Origin: Tridacna crocea
Lineage: Eukaryota > Mollusca > Bivalvia > Cardiida > Cardiidae
DNA: 64,000 nt
NCBI GenBank assembly: GCA_943736015.1
Contig: OX031062.1
Coordinates: 26,571,462-26,635,461 of the forward strand
Reading direction: 5' to 3'
Part shown: one piece after another, positions 39,201 to 51,200 of the stretch
How the letters are laid out: the number at the start of each line of letters is the position of its first letter
Numbering within the stretch: position 1 is the stretch's first letter
The notes under the pieces: model-generated
Seen by the model: the letters and a program-made list of their open reading frames with translations, nothing else
The model's database searches: none
What the model was told of the DNA's origin: nothing
Program-made: the position numbers and the translations under genes

Positions 39201-42200
39201 CAGTTGAAGAGGAGTGAATCCTGTTGCATTGGCTATTATCATTCCTCAGAAAGAAATTGGCCAAGCTGGGGATCTAACAAAGGTCCCCTGTTCTCAAGTC
39301 CTGCATGCTACCACCTAAGCTACCAGGACTGGGCCCTATAACATCCAGGTGGCTTTTCTGATTGCAAAATAATGACTGGTATTTGTGTTTTGTTGTAACT
39401 CCAGGATGTATGGTATATTTTCAAATTAATTTGGTGTAAATGATTAATATATTGGAGACCAGGCACCAACTGTATTGCCAGCTCAAAGGGCAAAGTCACA
39501 GTGCTTGGTGAATTTTGTCAATATATAATACAGCTATAGTGATACTGATATTCATGTCCAGCAGATAACATCAAGGTGGATGGTCAAAAGCTCAGAGGTC
39601 AAGGAAACAGTGCTCTGTTGACCTTTTCCAATATTTGCTACAGTTTTAATGATGACTTGTATTCATGTCTTGCCAATAACTTCCAGATGGATGGTCCACA
39701 ATTCAGTGCAAATGATCAGTAAGGATAGCCAAGGGTCATGTGCCACAACTGTGTTGTTAGCTGAAAGGTCAAGGTCACAATGCTTAATTGAACCTTCTGT
39801 ATATTTGCTAAAGTAACACTGATGACTGGTATTGGTGTACAGCCAATAACTTCCGGTTGCATGGTCCAATTTGAAAAATACAAATAGGCACAAATGATCA
39901 CCATAGATAATGATTGCACCAACCCTTTTACCAAAGGTCAAAGTCACAGTATTTTATTGAACTTCATTATTTGCTAATGTTATAGTGATGACAGGTATTT
40001 GTGTCCAGCCAATAACCTCCAGGTTGATGGCCCATTCGAAAATAATTTGGTACAAATAATCACCATTGATAGACAAGGTGTCATGTGCAACAACTGTATC
40101 GACAGCTGAAAAGTCACGTTGCTTGGTTGAACTTTGTCAAAATTTTCTTCAGTGGTAGAGATGACAGGTGCTCCTGTTTTCATTATCTCAATTTGTGGTA
40201 AAATCTTTTGCAGGCAATAGGTCTTTAATGAGTGGAGTGATATTATTTGAAATGGGTAGAGCTGCCAAGACCATGAATTAGGGTGTCAAAATTTCTAAAG
40301 ATAACTCTGTCCTGAGTGTATGAGTTATCTCCCTATTTCATATGAGATTATCAGCAGCATAAATTATGCAGCAGGCCAGATTTTTTCTCACATTTTTTTT
40401 CTTTGTGAAAATCACATACAAGTGTGCAAATACAAAAGTGAGTTTCTCATGCTTACACTTTGAGAGTTACATGTACTAGCTTTGCAGCAACTGTACATAT
40501 TATGTGTGGTTAAGATCTAAGGATTTTCTTTCTTAAATTGCAGATGATAAATGTGTCCCAGAGACAGAGTGTCCTTGCTATGATCCAGAATTTGGGGAGT
40601 TAGTTTATGGTGCACAAATCCAGAAAGACTGCGGAATCTGGTAACCAAGCTTCAGCCTTTTCTCCTTTTCCCATAATGTTTTCTTTTCTTTCAAAGATAA
40701 ACTCAACATATCAGGGTATCTTGTGACCTAGAGGTTGAGGGTTTAATTTATTGTCTGCACATGCTTTCCATTTGGACAAGACTAGAATTTTGTCATTTAG
40801 TAAAGAGATACACTTGATTTAATTCTTGTTTTGCATGTGTGGCTTACTTGGCCCTTGTGACCCCCATTGCTTTAATATATTAACAAAGTATATGACAAAT
40901 ATTCACACAAATCCTACTGAGCACATATTTTTGTTGTGGGTATTGAATCAAAAGTGCACCTATGAATTTTTTGCACATAATGGTAATACTATTGGTGCAC
41001 TGAATCAAGTGGCACTTTTTTCCAGTAGTTATGATGAAGAGAAAAGAAATTGGATCAATTGAAATTGAACAATCACCATGGAGATAATTAAAATGCTGCT
41101 GACACAGTGTTACACACCAAACAAGGAAACAAAGACACTCTGGAATTTTAAAGCTGTTGAAGTATAGCTGTTTAAAAGAAGGGCACTTTAAATCCAATAT
41201 TAGCTTAATTTTGGAACGGTATTTACTTTTTTCAAAGGCAAATTTCTCAGGAATGAGCTCATCCCACATTTTTCTTTTTACTCTAATCTCCTAGAGACTT
41301 TATGAGCTTTACAAAAATCTATTAAAAAAAAAAAATTCATATACATTGTTAAATCTGACCTTGTGATAGAATGCAATCTTTACCATCACTTAGACCATTC
41401 TTTCAGTGCTTACTATACTGGCCTATTGACAGAGTGATTCAGTCCTTCCTTTTCTCCATATTGTCACAAATTCGGAGCTGTGTTGGCTTTAGTGGTGAAT
41501 ATCTTTGCTAGGACTTCTATCGTTCATATGGTTCAGTCCTAGCTTCTTTGTGCTTCTGCACTTCAATAATCCACTGCCATAGCAATTTATCCATGACTTT
41601 CCTTCATCATAGTAATTTTTAACTCTTTACCAAACAGGCACAAGTTTTAAGGATTAAAGAAGAAAGCTCTATAAAACATTGCAGAAAAAGGAGAAAATGC
41701 TGGTTACCAGCATTTTCTCCTTTTCCCACATTTTTTTTCTAAGCCTTTCTGATACAGTTTTTTAAAATTGGGCTGCATTAAAATTGTTTTCTACAACTGC
41801 TTTCAATTTGGCTTGGTCTAAGAATTTGTTGTTTGGTAAAGAGTTAAGTCCCTTGTAATTGTATGCTTTGAATAAATGAGCAGTCCTCTTTGGAAAGGGA
41901 TGTGCAAATAGTAGCAACACAGGTCAGCCTGCAAAGTTCACATAGACCAACCTGGGTCAAAATTTTGCAATTTTCTGCATGCTGAGGGACCAGTCTATGT
42001 CCTGTTTCATTTAAATGTTAGACAAAAGAGATTTGCAGGTGGATCGAGATGATGTGATGACTTACTTGGTACAAACGGATCATCAAGTTGCATTAACCCT
42101 TAAACATACAGTACCGACTTTTAAAGACCCTGAGGAAGAAGCCTTCTGAAAACATTGAGGGAAAAGGAGAAAATCTCCTTTTTCCACAATGTTTTCTTCA

Positions 42201-45200
42201 CTTCCAAAAACAAATTCCAAATGTTCAGTCACTTTTATTTTGTCATCTGCAAATGCTTTGAATTTGGACCAGTCTAAAATTTTGTCGTTTGGTAATGGAT
42301 TAAACCCTCTGTTGCCAGAGCACACTTCTTTATTCAACATTATAAGGATTAACAAACTTTTTCAGTACATGTGAAAATGGATCACTTAACTGTCCAGATA
42401 ATTGCGGTTGTGATGAGATGCACTTTGATTGTGGTGAAGGTTGTATAGACAGTGATCTTGTCTGTAATGGAGTGATGAATTGTTTTGATGGTTCAGATGA
42501 AATGAATTGCGGTAAGTAAAGTAGCAATTGGCATGGAAAAGTAGTGAATATGAGGGCTGTGCAAAGCATTTGTGGAATTTCTTCATAACTTTTTAATTTC
42601 ATGTCAGATTATTTTCAGATTTTCAGTTATGTAGCCATGGTCTTATATTAATTTCCAGGTTAAAAACAAAGTCAATACGACCCGATAATTGTCTTTGCAT
42701 AAAGAAGTGGTTGTTTCAAGAACACCTGGGCAGTTGTGCAACATATCTTGTAAAGTCAGCAGAAAAAGTTTCGCTGTTTTCAGACAAAGTAATCACAGAC
42801 AAAATATAAAAGAATGCATACAGTGTTCAATGCATTTATTTAAATGGATTACCAATCAGTTAATTAAAAAAAAAGACAAACAACAATGTTAAGTATTTAG
42901 TACATGTACTTCTTTTTTTACTGTTTATCAAGGGACAACACTATCATGGTTTAAACTTTTTCTTTCATAGTTGCAGGCCCTGGACTACTTTTGATGCTTC
43001 TGCAGAAGGTGCCTTTGAAAACATTATGAAAAAAAAGGAGAAAGTGCTTGTATAACATCAAATAGCTGGGAAAGATTAATCCATGAAGCTTTTTTCAAAA
43101 CATCAGTTGCAAGGGAGCCCCCATGTTGAACAAGACCTAACTTTAGGCAGATCATTTGGTCTGGTGTTTGATCTAAATCTACATTGTTTGCTTTGGTGAA
43201 AGGTTTTTTAGAAAAACAATTTTGGTTTTGCAATTATTTTTGTATAGTTTAATGACTTATAAGTATTGATAAGTTCTACAACAGTGTTATGCTGTTGTAC
43301 TTGGAATCACAGCCAAAGAAATGAAGATTAAGCAATTAAAAGTCAACAAATTTTTACTATAAAGTCTGAAAAGTTTTAACAAAATCTTTATGGGAACAGC
43401 AGTTATTATACTAAGGTGTAAATAGTTTTCTGTTCCATAGAGAATGTGTATATATTGATGCTACATTCCTTGGCATATTTGTAAGCAATGAAAGTCAAAG
43501 CCAACGGAAGAGGAGAGAGCTATGGACATATCTAGATTTAATGACTTATAAGTATTGATAAGTTCTACAACAGTGTTATGCTGTTGTACTTGGAATCACA
43601 GCCAAAGAAATGAAGATTAAGCAATTAAAAGTCAACAAATTTTTACTATAAAGTCTGAAAAGTTTTAACAAAATCTTTATGGGAACAGCAGTTATTATAC
43701 TAAGGTGTAAATAGTTTTCTGTTCCATAGAGAATGTGTATATATTGATGCTACATTCCTTGGCATATTTGTAAGCAATGAAAGTCAAAGCCAACGGAAGA
43801 GGAGAGAGCTATGGACATATCTAGATAAAATTTCCAGGAAACTTTGATTTATGACAAAAATTTTCTAAAATAATTAGGACAGTTATCTCAGGTAGTGGGG
43901 CAGAAATATGCCACTATACTATGGTTATGTAAAATTTATGCAAATTTTGTTCATTACTACTCTAGGAAAACAGGTCCCAGCTCTTTTTCCTTTCTATGTT
44001 ATGTTTAAAAAATGTCTTTGAAATGTAAGGAAATATCTTAGAAAGAGAAGAAATCATGGTTACAGGCTTTTTACCTTTTCATTTATTGTTTCCACAAGCT
44101 TTTATGAGATTTGTAAAAACAGAGGTTTTATAAAGGGTTAATAGGTGTCTTTACTTTTCAGAGACAGAATGTGAGGTTGGTGAAATGCAGTGTTCTGATG
44201 GAAAATGCATACCTTCTACATATGTTTGTGATGGCAGCTGGGATTGTATGGATGGTGATGATGAGTTTAGCTGTAGTAAGCAATATATTCTCTTCTTGTC
44301 TAAACTTGTTGTAAAAACATTCCGATTTATTTTACCACCATAATCCAGCCCCTGTTTTCAGTGTTATTTGGCCATTAAAAATTCTTTGTATTTCGATAAG
44401 ATCATTGTGATTCCAATTGACACTACTTTCCAAGAAGCAATAAAATAATGGCTGATAGAAATAAAGAGTGGCCTGTTATTGCTTTCCAAAGTAGAAGAAC
44501 AGGACTGTTTGGTATATACGATATATAGGGTATGCATGGCCCTATTTTTTGACAAAGACAGAATTGTGTTGAGTATAGACTGGTGTCAGGTAAACAGACC
44601 ATTTTGACAGAAAAGGTAAAATAAATCTGGAACACTAACATGTTCTCACTGTCTGATCAAACCAGTGAACCAGTGAAACTGTGAAAAGTATTAGACGTCC
44701 AAAATCAGTTAAGTTGCGCCAATGACTTAATTTCCAGTCACAGTCAAATGAAAAGATAATTTAGGCCCTTCAGTCTACTTTTGTATGTTACACATAGTCC
44801 AAATGATATTTCCAAAAATATAAATGTACAAATCCAAGATCTGAACACTTTGAATTTGAACATTTGAAGCTGATTGTAGACATATACTAACAAAAAGCCA
44901 TGTCACAAACAAAAGGTTATATTAACGGAAAATATCGCACAAACATAAACTTCATAGTATGAATAAGGTACAGTTTATTTTATTCGTAAATGCCAAACAA
45001 TGAGGCACAAAGTCGAAATAAAGCTTGTAATCTGTTAGGTCTTTTGAAATTTTTGTTGGTTTACTGTCCCTTAAATCATAGTGAATTACGTTATACAAAG
45101 TAACACCACTGCATTAAAATGAAATATGAAAGGTAGAGCACAAAACTTATTTTTTCTCCTTCTATACGCATCATATTTAACAGCTAAAATAATGTTTCGG

Positions 45201-48200
45201 GTTTACCGTAAAAAGAAATAAACCACACTTTATTCAAATTAGAATTTTCAATTTTTCAAATTTTTAGTGAATTACGTTACACATGTTTTCTAAGATACTA
45301 AACGTAGGAAAGGAAATTAAACACCAATATGGGTAGACCATGTCCGCCTTTCTGATATGTCAAGATATCATTTATCTGTGTTATGTAATAAGGATTCAAA
45401 TTGCATTTTAGACGCTGGGGTGAATTACGTTACAGTGAATTACGATACACTGAATGTAGGATTACCTAAACCAAACACCAAACTGTTCAAATACACCAAT
45501 TAATTTCGTTGTAAAAACTGACCTCATAGTTACGTCATATGTAAACGTCATTTACTGGTGCTGTTTATCTTTTTTGACCCTGGTGGATGTGAATACTTTA
45601 TTGCACAGTAAAGATTATTGGTTTACATCATTTAATTAGTGTATATCCCTGCTCATAACATGTATGATGTTCGATTTTTAAGATTGACATTTGTATTCTT
45701 CTATCGTGTCTGAATTAAAGAAATTAAAAGAGATATATTTGAATGTGATGTATGAATTATATGATAACGTAATTCACAAAAACTGTAACGTAATTCACTT
45801 TCTTTCACTATGACCCTAGTGACCAAGAATACTTTGTATCGTCCATGGTTGATGCAAAAAAAATCCTTCAAGTGGCCGGTAAGCAAGACACAGTCTGGAT
45901 AACAGCCGACGCTATATTAATGGCTGTAAACTAACCAATTCGCATTGGGAAAACATATTCAAATTCCGACAGGAAGAAATTAACACCATTGAGCAGTTGT
46001 TTGGCCTATAAAAAGTAAACAATAATTGACGAGAGACAGTTTGTGTTACACTGAGTTTCTTTAATTCTTTACAATCCCGACTTTTAACGACCCTGACAAA
46101 GAGGCTCTTTGAACAGAGTCCGGGAAAAGGAGAAAACGCTGGTAACCAGTATTTTCTCCTTTTCCCACGCTGTTTTCTACTCTTCCCATAACCAAAATTC
46201 ATTTTATAAGTCAGATTCATTTTGTCGTCTACAAAGTCTTTCAAATTGGACTGGTCTTAAATTTTGTTGTTTGGTAAAGAGTTAACCCTTTCCCAAACAA
46301 GCCCTGGTTTTTACGTGTCTGCAGTACAAGTATTTGAAAACACTGTTGGAAAAGGAGAAATTGCTCGTAACGAGCAATTTCTCCTTCTCCCGTAGTGTTT
46401 TCTACCCTTTTACAGTCCATTCTGCCATTTTTATCAAATTTGGAATTATCGTCTGCAAACGCTTTCAATTTGGAGGGGTCTAAAATTTGTTCTTTGGGAA
46501 AGGGTTAAAAGTAATTTGATTTATTTTCCGAATAAATAAGTCACTGAGGTACAAGTGAATTACGTTATAGCTTTGACTTGAATTACATTACAAAATTTTC
46601 ATCATAATTATAGTGAACATTCTGTGCTCATGTTTGGTTATTATTTATGACTGGAACATTCTATAGCCTATTAGGAAATAGTAGACTTTTGCATTTTATT
46701 CGCTTTTTATGCCCTGCACATAGTACATTTAGTAGTGTTTGTAAAGTTGTATCTAAAACTGACACAAATTGCTGCTGTTGAATCTCAAAAGTGTTATTAT
46801 TCATTTCTTACAGTTTTAAAGGTCCATTTATTTTCAGTTTGCTACAGTATTCTTACAGGATTTGATTTTCTTAGTTAAATAAAAGGAGGTACATTTCTTA
46901 AATATTAGTTCATTTTAATTTTCTTCTATGTGTGAATTACGTTGCAAGTTACCACTCCATAGTACAAGCCGACCACTGTAAAATAATTGCTTTCATCCAT
47001 ACCAAGTAAGCATTCATATAATGCAGGATAACATAGCTTCCTAATAAGCTATAAATGATCGTCAATTTCTGTCACACAGATTCACGACAATTACCTTATT
47101 TCTTAGAATTCGATGCGATTAAGATTTGCAACCAAATGTTTCATCACATGTTCAAATCAAAGAGATACTGCTTTCTCATTATGCAATATATAACCAAAAT
47201 TTGACGCTTGTTCATTTTAAAGACACATATGCAGTGTTCAGATTTAACATGAAAGCAATATATCGTATCATGTTCATAGTAGATATTAATTTTATCAAGT
47301 CGTGGTTTTGTAACGTAATTCACGGCTGTTTTTGACCCACTTCTATAGGGTCTGATTTTTGTGCTTAAAAAATCCAATGCAAACACTTGAAGTATCGAAT
47401 CTGTATATCAAAAGGTTGAAAGCATACAAAAAACGAGGTTGAATTAAATTTTGTGTTCCAAATATTATGGCCGAAATTACAGTGTAAATGGCGCAACTTA
47501 ACTGATTTTGGACGTAGAGCAGTCCATGTGTCAGAGGAATTTTCCATTAAGTGCTAAGCACTACTTTTGTTGCCTTTGGTCTTTCCTATTAGCTTTTTCT
47601 CTGAAGTAAAGACAGCCTTGAAACTAGCTAAAGCCTTTACCCAGCAAGATGTTTAAGGAGAATTTTTTATATGGACTACAAAAATTTACTGACAACTTCT
47701 GTCACATGAGTAGTGTCAAAAGGTCAAAACCAGTATTCTAACATGGCATGTGAATTTGGCTCTATAAACATAGTCTAATGAAAGAATAGCAATTTTGACA
47801 TCATTCTATAATTATGGATTGACATCATTCTATGTGTAGTATGCAGCACATTGAGCATCCATGTCCCTGCCCTGCGATACTTCATCAATGAATGTCACTG
47901 GATGCAAACAAATCATCATTTTCCCCTCTTATACCAAGGAGGAAGGAAAAACTCAAGGATAGAACGATAGTAGATAAAAATTTACAAGGAAGGACATTGA
48001 AATGTTTCCAGTAATCATATATAAATCTTGTGTCTTTTCATGGTGAATGTTCATTCAAAATTTGCCAGTGTAGCATTAGAAATGGGTTTGGGGGTGGATG
48101 GAGTTGTTCTGCACAAAGTAAGAATTAGCTTAGTACAATTGTCCTGCAAAAGCAGGAATTCCTGCTTTTTCTGGCAATTCTGGAATTGTGCCTCACAGTT

Positions 48201-51200
48201 CTAGAATTGTGCAAGGGAGATATATCATATTATGGTCAGATATGGTCTGTTGCAAAGCAGGAATAGGCTTGGGCAAAGTAAGAATTCGAAGGGTAGCGCA
48301 TTGTGAGAACATCAGCAAAGCAGTAAGTTCAGCTTCATGACAAAATTCTTTATTCTTAATGTTGTAGTGAAAGTAGAATGTGACCTTGAAGTTGACTTTG
48401 CTTGCAATTCAAGTGAATGTATTCCTTTGCACTGGATGTGTGATGGTTATCCTGATTGTGATGACGATAGTGATGAAGACAATGAACACTGTATCGGTAA
48501 GAGCATTTTTTAGCCACATTTAATTTGTTTAATATCAAGGTAACATATTGAAATGTATTCTTTTTTATTTTAGAATAGGATTATTTTTTTCATACCTATT
48601 GTGAAAACTGATTAGATGTGTTTTTTTTTTTTTTGAGAAATTATAGTATATTTGAGAGATAGTTGACTTGTAAATGGTTACAGAAATATTCAATATATGA
48701 ATTCAACCTCAATGTGAGTTATTGCTGTCTACCATCTTGATGCCTCTTTGTTATATTCTCAACCATGTAAGTCTGCTAATAGCATTGAACATTTATCCCC
48801 CCTTGAACATAATAATCTTTGAGTGTTATTAACAAGAGGTTTGAATATCTGCATGTACTGTCAAAGAATTGATTTTGAGGTCAATCAGACAAATGTCAAG
48901 GTCACAGTGACTGTCAACATATTGATATATAGTCCAAACCTTTTCCGGGTGCTAACTAGACACAGAATTGACCTAGATTCGTCAAATTTGGCACATACAT
49001 TTGTTTTGGAGTGTAAATGATCCCTATTGATTTTAAGGTCAAGACATAGAATTGACATAGTTTCTTCAAATTATGTGTAGATATTAACCTTGATGTGTAA
49101 ATGATCCCTATCAATTTTGAGATTAATCCATCAAAGGTCAAAGTCGCAGCGGCCTTCAACTTAACTACCAAAACTTGTCAAGATGATAACTAGACAGAGA
49201 ATTGACGTCGGTCCTTCAAATTCTGTACAGATATTCATCTCATAGTGTAAATGATCCCTTTGGATTTTAAGGTTAATCCGTGAAAGGTCAAGGTCACAGT
49301 GACCACTAGATGATTCAGGGCCTTGGTTGTCCTTCTCCACTTGAGCCATTTGCTAAAAAAAGAATTAAAGTGTCTCAAAAATCATCATATGTGGCTCAGC
49401 TTGTAGTTGCAACATTTAGTCGCATATTATCGGGGACGTAGTAATTATCAGTTGACTCGGAAAAAGCGAAAGTTGAACCCATGCTTTGATATCAGTTTAA
49501 GAACTGTGACACTTCCTGTATCAGTGTGGTGGGGGGGGGGGGGGGGGCGGGGGGCATGACTGTTTTTTCAAACAGACATCTTTTTGATACTATTGGCTTA
49601 TCCTGTGTAAGTAACTTTATGACAAAGGTACAGAGAAATTTTTTATGCCCAAGTTTGCAATAATTTGTATTGCCTGACTTGCAGTATTTGTGTGAACAAT
49701 CAGGTCACCTGAGAGCAATTACTTCCAATCAAAATGTACAAAAGTGTTTCCTACAAACCAACGTGGGGGAAAAATCTAGCCTAAAGAGCATGAGCAAGGT
49801 TGTCTAGGGTATTTTAATGAGGTATTTTAATGAGTGATTTTTTTTTTCATATTGTAAATAGTCTCAGGTATGATTAAGACAAACATCTTAGTATCTTAAA
49901 TCAGAGGCAAAGATGTAGCCTACAGAGTGATGGCAAGGTCTTCCTAGATTGCAAACAGAATTCAAACTCTGACGATACTTTTTCACTCTTAGGGCAAAGC
50001 ATGGTCTCTTCCATGGATATAGTGAACTGCAACAAACTAGATCTGAATACCGAGGCCTTTTTTCACAATCTAAAATTGGAAGACATGAATCACTTAACCC
50101 ATTACCACACAATCCCTACTTTTGACGCCCCTGAGAAAGAAGCCTTCAGAAAACATTGTGGGAAAAGGAGAGAATGCTGGTAACCAGCATTTTCTCTTTT
50201 TCCCACAATGTTTTCTAACCTTCACAAAACAAATTTCAAATTTTCAGTCACTTTTTATGCTCCCCGAAGGGCGAGCATATAGTCGCCGTTTCGTCTGTCC
50301 GTCCGTCCATCTGTCCGTCCGAAGCGATTTCTCCATAACCCTTGGACCAAATTGGATGAAACTTCATATATGAACTACTTACGGTAATGCGCCGATACTG
50401 TTTTCCCGGATTTTCAATTTGACCCCGTGTCATGGAAAAAAGGGGCTTAATGCAAAATTGCAATTTTTACCAATATCTCATTCAGTTTTTGTCAGAATAT
50501 CATGAAACTTCATGGTTATATTCTTCATGAAAAGTTTTAGCATGTGCCCTTGCTATTTTTAATCTGGGCATTGTTAAAGTTGACGTTCTGTCATGGAAAA
50601 AGGAGGCTTCTTACAAAATTCCAATTTTTACTAATATTTCATTCAGTTTTGGTCAAAAGTTCATTAAACGTCATGGTTATATCGATTTTTCAAAGTTTCA
50701 CCATGTGCTCTTCTTTCTTTATCTCTGTGTTTTTCAATTTGACCCTCTGTCATGGAAAAAGGGGGTTTCTTGTAAAATGAAAAAGGGGCCCTAATGCAAA
50801 ATTGCAATTTTTACTAATATCTTGTTCAGTTTTTGTCAACATTTCATGGTTAAATCTTGTTTTACAAGTTTCAACATGTGCCCTTTGTTTTTGCAATCTA
50901 TGAATTATTAATATGCAAATACGTCTTTCCTGGTTTCTCAAATTAAGGCTGGATCACGGAAAAAGGGGACTTCATGGAAAAGATTGTTTTTCACTAGGTT
51001 CTCCTTTATCAGTGCTCAAAACTTTGTGCAATTTCAAATCTGAACTTGTTGGAACATTGCCCATGTACCTCTCTTCCTTTTTCTCAATTTCAGGCTGCGT
51101 CTCGGAAAAAGGGGCTTCATGTAAAAAATTGTTTTATGTAATATTTAATACATGACTGCTCAAAATTTTATGAAATTTCACATTTTGAATTATTATTAAA

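Larger units (their letters stand above)
44695..47515. mobile_element. 2.8-kb TIR element with repeated GTGAATTACGTTA motif
   Basis: ACGTCCAAAATCAGTTAAGT (44695-44721) is the exact inverse of 47489-47515 over 27 bp. Inside, GTGAATTACGTTA or close variants occur at about 45081, 45267, 45420, 45435, 46555, 46579 and 46932, and in reverse at 45765, 45786 and 47311. No transposase-sized frame. Two palindromic MITEs are nested (46061-46508). Confidence 0.5.

Noticed and set aside
40880..41269. 129-codon frame on the minus strand
   Set aside because: No recognisable motif; lies in AT-rich intron with a competing frame on the other strand.
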